Shown: positions 45,253-57,185, counted from the stretch's first letter. The stretch: DNA of 64,000 nt from Sesamum alatum (GCA_034509735.1 JACGWO010000006.1:37813141-37877140), one strand, 5' to 3'. A program made the numbers and translations. The notes: generated from the letters alone by a model not told the origin.

Positions 45253-47354
45253 ATGGCGGAAGATAAGTACAATCGGAAGAATCCCGCCGTGAAGAGGATT
45301 TTGCAGGAGTTGAAAGAGATGCAATCGAATCCTTCCGACGATTTCTTGAGCCTTCCGCTTGAGGTATTAATTGTCTTTCCTGAAAATATACTTTTTTATT
45401 TTTGGTTTTGTATTTCGTAATTTGTTCGTAGAATTTTGGTTTTGATCGCGGTGCTTTTAGATAATTTCTCGCTGCGAAGATGATGTTTAGATGGTTTAAT
45501 TTTTAGGAAACAATTTGAGGTCGGTGGCATTTAGCTTTAGGTAAATAATTTCAGATTTATGATTTATTTCGCGTTTTGTTCCTTGAGGTATTATTCTTCC
45601 CTGGAACTTTTAGATAATTGCTCGTTGAGGAAACGACGCTAGTAAAATTGATTAATGGAAATTGTTGGGAAATTGTTCCATTGGTTCCTTATAGCGTTGC
45701 AGGATGGAAAATTATTGTATGAGGTTGAATCTGGATAAAGTTCTGGTACTTGTTGGTTGATATGCTGTAATTACCTTGAGAACATTTTAGTTTCGCATTC
45801 AATCATGATTTTCCTGTTCTGATTGATGATGTTGGCTGCGGATATGACCCTGATCAATTTTGATTTCCATGAAAAGTTGGTTAGTGGATAGTTTGGATTT
45901 TGAATTCAATTAACTTGTTTTTGTAAGTTTAAAATTAGTGATTTGAAGAACTAAAAATGCATGGGGTAATTTATTGCTCTGGTGGTTTGTATTTGTTCAC
46001 TGTTTGAGATCTCTTTGGCCTGCTATGGATTATAGGGTTCAATTGAGTTACTCTTTACTTTCCTTTGTCAATGTAAAATAGAGTACCTTTACCTTTTTCT
46101 TTTATGATGAATGGGTCATAAATCTGCACTTCAAGAAAAATACTCATGTTAGCTGCTCACCTTTTCTCCAAACTATTGTAATTAAATCCAAGCAAATTTT
46201 CCCTGTGATTCAATATTTTTTCTTCAGGAGAATATATTTGATTGGCAGTTTGCAATTAGGGGGCCAAGAGACACAGAGTTTGAGGGAGGAATATATCATG
46301 GACGAATTCAGTTGCCTGCTGAATATCCTTTTAAACCACCTTCATTTATGTTGTTGACGGTATTGCATCGCTCTTCTTAACTCTTAAGTAGCTTACCAGT
46401 ATCAGTTGAACAATTTGCATGTGGATTCCGAGATTTGTGTTGGTAATTAATTCCCTGATCTTATTTGATTTGGTTTGCAGCCCAATGGTCGATTTGAAAC
46501 CCAAACCAAGATATGCCTGAGCATTTCCAATCATCACCCTGAGCACTGGCAACCATCTTGGAGTGGTATGTTCATGTTTGAGATATTTATGATAGCTCAC
46601 ATTCTTTTTGACATCATCACAAGTTTTAGTCCATTGAACTTATATGTTATGTTTTGGCATCTTTTACTTGTCCTTTGAAGAGTTTCTTTGATAAGTTTGG
46701 TCTTTTTTTTGCAGTTCGCACTGCTTTGGTAGCATTAATTGCATTTATGCCTACTAGCCCAAACGGTGCATTGGGATCCTTAGATTACTCAAAAGAAGAG
46801 AGGAGAACTCTTGCAATTAAATCTCGTGAAACGGCTCTGATTTTTGGGTCTCCTGAACGCCAAAAGCTGATTGATGAGGTTTGTTGTGCATGCTTATTTG
46901 AACTTTTTATATTTTATTTTTGCCATCATCTTAAACTAATACTTTTCTTGCTTAGATTCATGACTATATGCTCAGCAAAGCACCGCCGGTGCCTCAGGGC
47001 AATGAAACTGCTGAAGTACAGACTGACAATAGAGAAGGTCAGCAGAGTCCCCAAAATGATGTCGAGGGAACTACAGAAGCAGTCCCTAATCCAGCTGAAG
47101 ATGGTGGAACCATTGAAGTACCAAATGACACCCCTGCAAATACAAATGTTGCTGAGACATCACGATCCCTTCCTACCGTGCCCACAAATGGACAGCAACT
47201 GTTGCATAAGCCAGACGCAAGGGTTCCAAAACAAGCGGATGATCGGTTGTTCACATGGGCCGCGTTTGGGCTTACTGTTGCCATAGTTGTTCTTCTGTTG
47301 AAGAAGTTCTTGAAAGCTAGTGGATACGGTGCTGTCTTTATGAATGAGTCGTAA
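45253..47354 (+). CDS. UBC32: ER-anchored ubiquitin-conjugating enzyme E2, UBC32 type, copy 2
   Basis: Exons 45253-45363, 46228-46359, 46481-46565, 46715-46878 and 46956-47354, each the same length as in copy 1, encode 296 aa. Catalytic Cys93 with its flanking motif and the C-terminal membrane anchor are unchanged. I count 19 substitutions against copy 1, and most of them (12) fall in the acidic linker between the UBC fold and the membrane segment. Two sit in the catalytic domain end (ETAPSFG to ETALIFG). The duplication began at the start codon, so the gene lacks the copy 1 promoter, leader and CT tract and depends on sequence from the F-box 3' flank. The frame is intact, but expression is uncertain. 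Confidence 0.9.
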
Positions 47355-48281
47355 ATGTCGGGTAATATTTGTTGAGCATGCATTAGTTGATGAGGGAAGT
47401 GAAAGAGTGGTCTACCCTTTCTGTTGTCCGGCAAATAGGAGAAAAACCTGCAACTAAGCAGTTGCAACGCTTCAGTTGGGAGATATATATATATATATGC
47501 ATCTTGTATGTACATCTTTTTCCAATTATTGTATAGATTAAATAACGATTATGCATAAAGTTCTGAACCTTGTAGAGACGCTTACTATTTTGCCATAAGG
47601 TAAATTTCTCTCTAGTTAAATCTAATTTACTGTCTGCACATATTAAGTATGATTGAGGTACATTCATCTGAAACAGTGTCCAACGTCTGGGATTCTTTGC
47701 TCTAAATATTTAACGTTTTAATTGGTTTCTAGGATTATCAAAGTCTTAGGATAACATCTGTAGCATCTAAGACTCTCTCACATAAGATTCTTCATTTATC
47801 AATAATGTGAGACTCTTCATTTACCAACAAACTACCCTATGCCAACACCAAGCAACAAGATGATTGGATTATTTCTTGTTCATATATGTTTCTCAGTTTC
47901 CCACTAGATTACAACTAGTCATTCAAGTCTAATAATTAACGTTGAATGTTGTCATGTTCACGACATGGTTTGAATCTTTGCTAAGGCATTTGGTAGAACT
48001 AAACGCATATGTTTACTTATGTGATGATTCCACGTGATTAGGCTTGTGATTAGGCTTGGTTTTTGGCGATAATTGATCAAATCTTGATTCCAAGTTTCTA
48101 TCGTGGTTAGCTCTTGATTTTTTACGATTGTAGGTCAAAGTTATATGAACTCAATTGGCATTTGTGGAGATCATATTATTTGGAAAAAGGAAAAAAAAAA
48201 AGTTTTCCGACTGTATTATTGTGGTAAAACTTACAAGAATAAATAAAAGAATGCATTACTTTGTTCTCAAAATTAAATCGA
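47355..48281. other. UBC32 copy 2 3' UTR and spacer
   Basis: Corresponds to the spacer after copy 1, with small indels. A (TA)n tract lies at about 47484-47497. No additional gene seen. Confidence 0.5.
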
Positions 48282-48985
48282 AAAAATTGCACTTTTGGTT
48301 CCACCAGATATATCCTGTTGTACTTTTTGTCCCACGGGCTCAACACTTTTGGTCCCACAGAAACCAAAAGTGTTGCACGTTTGGTCCCACAGGAACCAAA
48401 AGTGTTGCACGTTTGGTCCCATCGCCGTTAATGCCGTTAACTTATGGATGAAAAATCATATTTGAAAGTCAAAGGTGGTTTTCTATGGTTTAAAACCACT
48501 AAAAATTATAAAGGTGGTATTTTTCCAAAATTTGACCTCAATTTGAAAATTCTCACTATATAAAATGTATTTTAATAACTTAATTTAGCTAAAATTATGT
48601 AAATTTGATTCTATAATCCTTAATTTTATAATGATATTATTATAAATGAAATGTTAATGATTATAATAGGGAAAATTGCACTTTTGGTCCCACGGGATAT
48701 ACCCTGTTGCACTTTTGATCCCATTGTATACGGACTCAATAATTTTGGTCCCACAGGAACCAAAAGTGTTGCACTTTTTGGTCCCATCGTCGTTAATTTT
48801 GTTAACTTATGGATGGAAAACTACCTGTGAAAGTCAAATGTGATTTTCAATGGTTTAAAACCACTAAAATTTATAAAGGTGGTATTTTTCCAAATTTTGA
48901 CCCCAATTTGAAGATTCTCACAATATAAAATGTATTTAATAATTTAATTTAATAATCCTTAATTTTATGTAATATTATTATAATC
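48282..48985. mobile_element. Tandemly doubled repeat insertion, specific to unit 2
   Basis: Two direct copies of one AT-rich repeat, starting near 48285 and 48671, each opening with GAAAAATTGCAC or GAAAATTGCACTTTTGGT and containing CAGGAACCAAAAGTGTTGCA and ACTTATGGATG. The words GCACTTTTGGTCCCA and its complement give internal foldback. Unit 1 shows the uninterrupted site: its sequence reads directly from CTCAAAATTAAATC (to 42889) into flanking spacer. The element therefore inserted after the segmental duplication. No coding capacity. Confidence 0.8.
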
Positions 48986-49212
48986 CTTAACATTTCATTT
49001 ATAACAATTTTTAAATACCAATAACCCTAACTTTTGAGAAAAATTAGTAGTCTTCGCGTAGAAGCAAAGGTCAAAGTCTCTTTCTCCACAAAGTCTATAT
49101 ATGTGGACTAGACTGGACCATTTTTGTTTCACTCTGTTCTGTTTCACTTCATTTCTCAGAATCACAAGTCGAAACCAAAGAATATTCATCTCGTCATATC
49201 TGAAAAGCTCAA

Positions 49213-50289
49213 ATGGAGATCCCCACCGATTCGATTCCCAGACTCCCAGACGACCTGATCGTTGAGATCCTCACGTGGCTCCCAGTAAAACCCGTCTTGA
49301 GATGCAGGTGCGTTTGCAAATCATGGCTATCCTTAATTTCCACCCCACAATTCGTCAGATCCCACCTCCGAAAGTCCAAACAAGGCTCCAACTACGCACA
49401 CCACAGGGTGATGTTGATCTGTCGTGGTGATATCAAGCAATGTTCGGTTCCCTGCCTGCTGCGTGAACCCATTATTGATACATTTGACACGGATTACTCA
49501 GTCCCATTTTGGTTACAGCCCAACCGGATTATGGGCTCTTGTGATGGTCTGATTTGCCATGTTATAGATAGGAAAGGTCTGTTTCTGTGGAACCCATCTA
49601 CAAGAGTATGGAAAAAGCTGCCAGATTTTGGCTTCAACGAAAACTTTGGTATCTTTGCTTATGGACTTGGTTTTGATAAATCGAGTGATGATTATAAAGT
49701 TGTGGTGGTTTTAATTGGCGGTAGAGATTCGAATGAGGTGGCGGTGAAAGTTTATAGTTTGAAGACTGATCAGTGGAAAAGGATCGAGAACTTTAAGGGT
49801 CGATGGCTGAGGGATAATAGGGCTGCATTTGTTCATGGGAAGCTGCATTGGATTGCAAATTATGATCGGGAGTTTAAATCTGGATGGAAGATTGTTTCTC
49901 TTGATTTGGGGACGGAGGAATATGGAGTATTAGAGATGCCGAAGAATGTAGAAATTGGTTGGTATAAGAAGTTGGGGGCATCTGAAGAATGCCTTTATAT
50001 GCTCTGCAGTAATTTAACCAGTGCTGATGTGTGGATTATGGATGATTATGGGGTAGGAAAAAGGACGTGGACGAAGGTGGCTAGTGTTCCTTGCATTGGT
50101 GATTTCCCGGCGCACCAGTATAGGTCAGTATTGTACGTGCTAGAGAATGGTGAAGTTGTGTTGCATTGTGGTTTGAAGTTGGTGATTTTTAATCCAAAGG
50201 ATTGCTCGATCAGGTGTCCTGAGATTAGAGACGCGAATGAATTGATTGCAGCCAAAACTTATATTGAAAGTTTAGTTTCACCACTCTAG
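49213..50289 (+). CDS. F-box protein with FBA-type domain, copy 2
   Basis: Single-exon gene for 358 aa, paralogue of 43125-44201, starting at the equivalent ATG with conserved upstream sequence. F-box: IPRLPDDLIVEILTWLPVKP then RCRCVCKSW. FBA elements are intact (MGSCDGLICHVIDRKGLF, NPSTRVWKKLP, VKVYSLKTDQWKRI). Of 38 differences from copy 1, several are radical (VYPGD to ICRGD, NGLYTK to IGWYKK, MDNP to RDNR), so it may recognise a different target. Within the SCF model the F-box binds SKP1/ASK and the FBA domain the substrate. Frame intact. Confidence 0.93.
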   Translation: MEIPTDSIPRLPDDLIVEILTWLPVKPVLRCRCVCKSWLSLISTPQFVRSHLRKSKQGSNYAHHRVMLICRGDIKQCSVPCLLREPIIDTFDTDYSVPFWLQPNRIMGSCDGLICHVIDRKGLFLWNPSTRVWKKLPDFGFNENFGIFAYGLGFDKSSDDYKVVVVLIGGRDSNEVAVKVYSLKTDQWKRIENFKGRWLRDNRAAFVHGKLHWIANYDREFKSGWKIVSLDLGTEEYGVLEMPKNVEIGWYKKLGASEECLYMLCSNLTSADVWIMDDYGVGKRTWTKVASVPCIGDFPAHQYRSVLYVLENGEVVLHCGLKLVIFNPKDCSIRCPEIRDANELIAAKTYIESLVSPL

Positions 50290-51487
50290 GGATGCTGAAG
50301 AATCATGTCTATTATTTTGATAAGGTGTACTTTCAGTTTCGACACTCTCATGAGACGTACTACTGATCTAGTTGTCGTGGTTGTTATCTATTAAGTTTAT
50401 TCCTCAGAGGCTGTAATCTTATCTAAGTATGGTAATGTTATATTGATTTCTCTTTCGTAGTTTATGATTTTGATTCAAAGATTGCTGGCTTCCGTGTAGT
50501 GAGATTAGGGATTGTATCAAAGCCATCAGTTAGGTTGAAAGTATCGATGATGACTTGGAAGCATATAGTGTCATTTGTTTGTAGCATACTTCTCAAACTA
50601 GCATATAGTTTTTCTGTTATCTGCCAACTAAATTGATGTTAAGTGATCTTGTAAATACTATCTGTTTAAAGTCTTGTATTCCTGGAAGTTCTAGTCTTTT
50701 CCAATACTTATTACCAGTAGTACCATGTTCTTGTTTTTCTAAGCTAAGCACCCTTTTCTTTTCACTTTTCTTTTTTTTTTTTGTTGCCCCTCAACTATTT
50801 GTGGGAAAGAGGTTTTTTTTTTGGGTATTTTCTGGTGCTTTATGCATAGGATTGGCTTTCCAATAGCTGTTTATGTTTCTTATTGCATGGTTTGGTGCTG
50901 CTGATATCCAAGTTTGTCTTTTCACTTGTGCAAAATGAACTCTTCCAATGTTTCACACCCAATGCATCCATTCTTCACCTCAGATATTTCAAATTTTCAA
51001 ATGTTCCCATTTGATAAAATATGTCGTGAAATCTATATAGGTGTAATCTAATAAAAATGAAATAGAAACTCAATCTTCATTAGTTGGTTATTGTTTCTAA
51101 TGGTGACTGGATGTACCATTCTGCATGTCAAAGGGAAGAGAGCAGTACCATATATAGATTTGTAGTTTGTCGTTTGTAGATAAGTGAAACTGTGCATGAT
51201 ATATAAGTGCATATTGTTGTATCTTAATGGATGCTAGATGGCTGCAGCTGTGTTGGTCGAAAAGCGCTCTTTACCTATACAAGAATCCCATCAGGTAAGA
51301 GTTTGAATTCTGCTACTTAATTGCTACAATCCTTGACATGCTTCTCACACAATAAAAAGAGAAAAACTTCAATAATGCATATCATTGAAAGCAATTTTCA
51401 AGGACATTAGGTTTGACTGTTGCTGCTCATGAATGTGTAGTGTATGGCGGACAATATGTGCATCCACTGCAAGTGGATTAGGACTGA
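50290..51487. other. F-box copy 2 3' flank, end of duplication, and spacer
   Basis: The part up to 51338 repeats the flank of F-box copy 1, including the exon-like segment (51238-51294). From 51339 sequence is unique and probably contains the 3' UTR of the PMEI gene on the minus strand. Confidence 0.5.
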
Positions 51488-52440
51488 TCAATCCAAGAGG
51501 GAAACAATAGCAAGACAATTGCTTGTCATGTGTGTCAACCTAGTACCGATACTAGACAACGGGGACTCGAATGCATGCCCTGAGACTGCATCCTCGCAAT
51601 CACCAATATCTATTATGACAGCACTGAACATGCTGTTCATGGTGCCTGTATCTCTTCTAGGAAAAGCATTAACTGCGTCCTGGTAGTTGTGCACCGCCGT
51701 CTCGTAACTGCGGATGCATTCCTTTAGGACTGGCAAGAGCTCTGGTTTAACCCCTGGTTCTTCAGTAACATTCTTGGCCACGGACAGGGCATGCTTTGTG
51801 AGTTTAGCACCAGCCATGATGGCTAACTCAAGGACAGATGAAACGTCAGTTTGCCATTGAGGTGGGGAACAACTGTGGCTAGGCAAAGGGAGGAATAATG
51901 AGTTGAGTCACAGATTTTCTTCACGCTTGGATCAACTTCAGTTGATGGGGCAAGCGTCGTTGGTGACTCAACATCGAAGGGCCCATCGGAGTCTGTTGGT
52001 GGTGCTGCAATGGGTGAGATGGAGTCAGACGGTGGTTCTGAGATCGATGGAGGGAATGATGCAAGAGGACCTGCTGCAGGAGATGGTGTGGGAACTGGTG
52101 CTGGTCCAGGGGATGATATTGGCACAGGTGCGGGTCCCAGTGATGGCGATGGTGCAAGGGAAGGTCCCAGTAATGGCGATGGTGCAAGTGCAGGCCCTGG
52201 TGATGGCCCGTCAGCTGGCCCGGGGGATGGTGTTGGAGTTAGCACGTGTCCAGGCCCTCTGAGTGGAAACGGCAAGTTTGAGCGTCCTTGGAATGGTGAG
52301 GGGATGGGTGCCGATCCTGGGGAGGGCTCAGGCTGCGGGTGGGAGGAAAAACTGGGGAAAAGCTGGGATTCTGCTAAGCGGAAGGAGATGAAAAGGGCGC
52401 AGGAGGCGAAGAGCAGCCTGAGATTGTAATGAAGTGCCAT
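51488..52440 (-). pseudogene. Proline-rich PMEI-domain (pectin methylesterase inhibitor) protein with frameshift
   Basis: The minus-strand frame from ATG (52440) encodes a signal peptide (LLFASCALFISFRLAESQ), an AGP/extensin-like region rich in APSPS, PSPGPA and PTPSP glycomodules, and the start of a PMEI domain with its first two cysteines (CDSTHYSSLC). The frame then runs off in error at about 51850. The rest of the PMEI domain continues in another frame to a stop at 51488 (TDVSSVLELAIMAGAKLTKH, ECIRSYETAVHNYQDAV, GDCEDAVSG, NCLAIVSLLD), with the later cysteines. The change of frame occurs at a run of three T (51850-51852, plus strand) where one base seems missing. Together the parts are a normal-length PMEI protein, cell-wall targeted. 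Either a young pseudogene or a base-call error. Confidence 0.8.
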
Positions 52441-53049
52441 TTTTGCGCGGGGGTGCTGTGGTAGTCTGCAGTTGTTTGGGAATGATTGATGATGTAATGG
52501 GATGGGTATGTATAAGAGGTTGTAGAGAAATAGGATTGAAAAGAGGATGATCAGTTTCCCTTTATTAGGCGATTGTCTTGTGCTTGTTTAACGCATTTCA
52601 GCAGTGGCCCTCATTTTCTTGTCAAAGAGAGTCATACAAATATTTGCCTTTCGGACTCCTAAACTTCCTCAGAATTCAACGGACAGAATGTTTGTCGCAA
52701 GAAGCGCGCGCGTTCATGCATGTACGCGTGCGGGCCCTTTAAGGTTGTTTCTTTTGATAATAAGCGCCTCTTCTATTTAATATTAGCTGTTGTGATACGT
52801 CATTTTTGCGTGCATATAATAAATAATTTTTTACGTTTAAAATATATTATAAATAAGAATAAAATATATAAATCAATATATTATGCACGTTAAAAGAAAG
52901 AAAAAAAAAACTAATTTTTAAAAGTTGAAAAATTGAATAAGTTAATTATTTCATCAATGGAAGGGTGTTTTTGACATCACAAAAAATTGATGTGACGGCG
53001 TCATTAATCGTTATTTGTGAGTATGGAAGCCCTTTTTTATATTAGTACT
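52441..53049. other. PMEI promoter region and AT-rich flank of repeat block
   Basis: The first about 150 bases are the probable PMEI leader and promoter (minus strand). From about 52790 the sequence is AT-rich and resembles 59250-59515 (GCACGTTTTAAA-type words, poly-A then AAAACTAAC, TTTATATTAGTA), suggesting both are flanks or pieces of one repeat family. Confidence 0.45.
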
Positions 53050-55444
53050 AGTTAGTACCCCGTGCCGAGGCACGGGAGAATTATATTTTTAATAAAATAA
53101 AAAAATAAATTTATAAATAATTTAAAATTTAAAATATAAAAATAAATAAATAATAAAGAATTTAAAACTTAAATTTAAAGTAATTAATAAGTATAAAAAT
53201 ACAAATTTGTATTGAATATAAAAATGAAGTTAAACATTTTACTAACTAATTACCTTAAATGATAAGTGAATTTTTTTTATAAAGGTTAACAATGAATATG
53301 TGCTTCAAAATAAAAATAAATAAGGTAAATAATTACATTAATAAAAAATACTTTATTTCATTAAGTGGTAAAAAAAATTCAAAAAAGGCTACCATAAAGA
53401 AAACATGTACTTTAATAATAAATAAATAATACAAATAATTTCAATTCTAAAACAAAATTAGTATTTAATAAATAATTTAAAATTAAAATGATTAAGAGAA
53501 GATGACAAATAGGAGGAATTCGTGATTTTTGAAATGTCATAACAAATCCTTGATTAACAATTTTTTAATTAATGCATTTCTTTAGTGCAATAACTAATAA
53601 AATAAATTAATAATGTTAGATATTCAGGAAAAAATAATTAAAATTAGAAAAATTGTGTCTTATTAAAATATAAAAATACAAAATAAATACTGAACTTATC
53701 AATGATTGAATTATAAATCATTGGCATTATTTCATATGAATATGTACATGTTTCACTGACGAATTGCAAAAAATAACTCTATCAAATTTCAAAATTCTCA
53801 TTTAAAATAAAAGCAAAGGAAATAAAATATGAAGGTGGAAAGAGAAATTTACATGTTAGTGTAGCGTAAGATTTCACAGCTTTGTGATTTACTTTTGTAC
53901 TGCATTTGCAGACCCATTATTTATAATATTACAAACTTTTTATTTTGAGTAATTTTGAATTTCAAAAGACAATAGTAGATAAGTTTTATAAAATTGAGTT
54001 ATCCTTATCATTAATGAAAGTTTTAAAAATATTTAAATTTTCTAATTGATAATCATGAAGTGATTCTCCCTGTGATGATTAGAATTTTTTGAATAAACAC
54101 GAATAATTATAAAAGAAGAAATTATTATATTTTCAATAAATGTAATATTTTTTATATAATACTAATCTATAGTTTTTTCATATTATTATTATCTATACAC
54201 ATAATATTTAGATATTTGAGTTTATTATGTATCAAATATTCAGTAGTCATATCACTTATAATATCTTATACAAAATATCATAAATTAAATATTAAGGCTA
54301 TATTATAAGAAACTATAATTATATAACGAATAATCAATTCAGAAAATATTTCATATTATTGGATATAATGAACAATAGTTGATATTTATATTTATCCAAG
54401 ATATATTTACTTATTTTATAGAAAACATCCAATAGTTTATTCAGAAAAGAATTGTATTTTCTAAAAAATAATTAAATAGAACTATATAATATTCTTTTAA
54501 ATATAAAAATAAGTAAATAATTAGTACATTAAAAAATTAAGTTAATAACTATAAAAATACGAAAGTATATTAAACACAGAAATGAATTTGAATTATTTTA
54601 CTAACTATTTACCTGAAAAAATGAGTGAATCTTTTGGATAAACAAATAATGGTGCACTTATCTAAATTTAAATATAAGATAAATGATAATTTTTTAAGCT
54701 CCAAAATAACTAAGTAAGTAAAAATTACAAATAATTCAAAATTTAAAATAAAACGAGTAATAGACAAATAATTCAAAATTTTAAAATAAAATAATTAGTG
54801 AATATTAAAAATATAAGAATATTATTTAATGTTAAAATAAATTTTAGATTAATTATATCCTTGACTAATTTATCTTTTGGTTACATTCAAATCATTTATC
54901 AACACTAAATAAATATAAAATATTTTCTTACATGGCAAAATAAAATTCAAATAGACACCAAAGAACTATGGTTTATAAAAGCTAATAAAAAAATTAAAAA
55001 TAAAGTAATTTTTTATATGTAAAAAAAAATAAAATTTATTATGATAATAATCACAAATAAAAAAAAATGTTGAAAGATGTAAAATAAGTTTGAATTTTAG
55101 ATTGTGTCCCTAACCAATTTACCTGAATAAATTTGTAAATATTTATAAAATCAAATAATCTATCATTTATCTAATTTAAATAAAATAAAATATTTTTTCA
55201 ATTTATAATCAAAGAGATTAAAAGAATATAAGAATCTATGATTGTATGGATATTTTTCTAAATAATTAATGATAACTCATTCAATTCAAGAAAACTTATA
55301 TTTTATATAATTTTTATTAGAACTAATATACAAAGATAGATAATTTTTGTTCAACTTTATAAGTATATATTTTCAAATATTTATTATTATAGTCACAATT
55401 TAAATTGAAAATACTCTCCATGCCTTGGCACGGGTTTTGTACTA
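53050..55444. mobile_element. AT-rich Helitron-like repeat, copy A
   Basis: Begins TAGTACCCCGTGCC-GA-GGCACGGG (palindrome 53059-53076, 8-bp arms) and ends with GCCTTGGCACGGGTTTTGTACTAG just before 55445. The short GC palindrome next to a CTAG end in otherwise about 80% AT sequence recalls Helitron 3' ends, but the palindrome also occurs at the left end, so classification is open. No transposase or helicase frame; non-autonomous if mobile. Confidence 0.6.
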
Positions 55445-55445
55445 G

Positions 55446-57185
55446 AGTACCCCGTGCCAAGGCACGGAAAAATTGTATTTTTAATAAAATAAAGAAATAA
55501 ATTTATAAATAATTTAAAATTTGAAATATAAAAATAAATAAATAATAAAGAATTTAAAACTTGAAGTTAAAGTAATTAATAAGTATAAAAATACAAACGT
55601 GTATTGAATATAAAAATGAAGTTAAACTTTTTACTAACTAATTACCTTAAATGATAAATGATTTTTTTTTTTTTTTTTTATAAAGGTAAACAATGAATAT
55701 GTGCTTTAAAATGAATATGAATATGTGCTTCAAAATAAAAATAAATAAGGTAAATAATTATCTTAATAAAAAATACTTTATTTCATTAAGTGGTAAAAAA
55801 CTTTCAAAAAAGACTACCATAGAGCAAACATATACTTTAATAATAATACAAATAATTTCAATTTTGAAACAAAATTAGTATTTAAAATGATATATAATAT
55901 CGATTGAGACTATCCATCTAAGCGTATGCGCAGATGTGGATAGTCTCAATGAGATCTATTCTGCCAAATGGAATATAACAATTTTTTAGATATAAGAGAA
56001 AAACATATTAATATTTATCCAAAAGAATCTAATCAATATTATATATTTATATAACTTTTTTAAGTAAATAAAAACATGTTTATCCAATATATATGTATTT
56101 ATCTTATAGATAACATTCAATAGTTTATCCACAAAAAAAATTGTATTTTCTAAAAATTAATTAAATAGAACTATATATAATATTCTTTTAAATATAAAAA
56201 TAAGTAAATAATTAATATATTGAAAATTAAGTTAATAATTATAAAAATACGGAAGCATATTGAACAAAAAATGAATTTGGATTATTTTACCAATTATTTA
56301 TCTAAAAAAATGAGTGAGCCTTTTGGATAAACAAATAATGGTACACTTATCTAAATTTAAATATAAGATAAATAATAATATTTTAAGTTCTAAAATAACT
56401 AAGTAAGTAAAAATTACAAATAATTCAAAATTTAAAATAAAATGAGTAATTGACAAATAATTCCAAATTTAGAAATAAAATACTTAGTCAATATTAAAAA
56501 TATAAGACTATTTTTTAATATGAAAATCAATTTTAGATTAATTGTACCCCTGACTAATTTATCTTTTGGATACATTCAAATCATTTATCAACACTAAATA
56601 AAAATAAAATATTTTCTTACATGGCAAAATAAAATTCAAAGAGACACCGGAGAACTATGGTTTATAAAAGCTAATAAAATAAAAAATTATAAATAAAGTA
56701 ATTTTTTATATATAAAAAAATTAAAATTTAATATGATAATAATCACAAATAAAAAAAATATTGAAAGATGTAAAAACAAATTTGAATTTTAGATTGTATC
56801 CCTAACCAATTTACCTGAACAAATTTCTAAATCTTTATAAAATCAAATAATCTAACATTTATCTAATTTCAATAAAAATAAAATATATTTACTATCAAGG
56901 TAACTAAAATTCGAAGAGACACAAAACTGCTTTAAAAATTAAATAAAATAAAAAATATAAATAAATTTAATTTTATAATGTAACAATGACTAAGGATATA
57001 GAAATTAAAATGTAATATGATAATAATAAAAAACAAAAAAAACTATTAGATATAAAAATAAATTTGAAGAATGTTACTTATTCATTTATTTAAAAAGATT
57101 ATAAATCTTTTGGATAAAGATAAATTATTATACACTTATCGGAATTGTTTATTAGTTATATTTTATCTATATCTATATATAATAA
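55446..57185. mobile_element. AT-rich Helitron-like repeat, copy B (direct, incomplete)
   Basis: Starts with the same end as copy A: GTACCCCGTGCC-AA-GGCACGG (palindrome 55452-55467). It tracks copy A closely for hundreds of bases (AATTTATAAATAATTTAAAA, GTATTGAATATAAAAATGAA), with a different middle that contains a strong hairpin at 55906-55953. The junction to copy A is head-to-tail with almost no spacer. Confidence 0.6.
55904..55953. repeat. Strong hairpin inside copy B
   Basis: ATTGAGACTATCCA is followed after about 20 bases by its exact reverse complement TGGATAGTCTCAAT, with an inner CATCT/AGATG pairing around AAGCGTATGCGC. A diverged relative occurs at about 57195-57245 (ACTATCCACCTAAGCGCC then GAGATGTGGACAACCTCAAT). 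Confidence 0.75.

Larger units (their letters stand above)
45250..51338. repeat. Segmental tandem duplication, unit 2 (UBC32 + F-box)
   Basis: Direct repeat of 39788-45252. It is about 0.6 kb longer, mainly because of an insertion between the UBC32 and F-box genes (about 48282-48985) that is absent from unit 1. Homology to unit 1 stops at TTGACA (51333-51338), after which the sequences differ (ATGGCGG in unit 1, TGCTTCTC here). Confidence 0.93.

Noticed and set aside
46654..47286. 210-codon plus-strand frame spanning an intron of UBC32 copy 2
   Set aside because: Reads through introns and joins the true exon 4 to a wrong frame of exon 5; the spliced model gives the proper UBC32 protein.
51903..52429. 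Plus-strand open frames rich in Gly, Asp and Met-Val
   Set aside because: Antisense of the proline-rich repeat region of the PMEI-domain gene; composition follows from the repeats.
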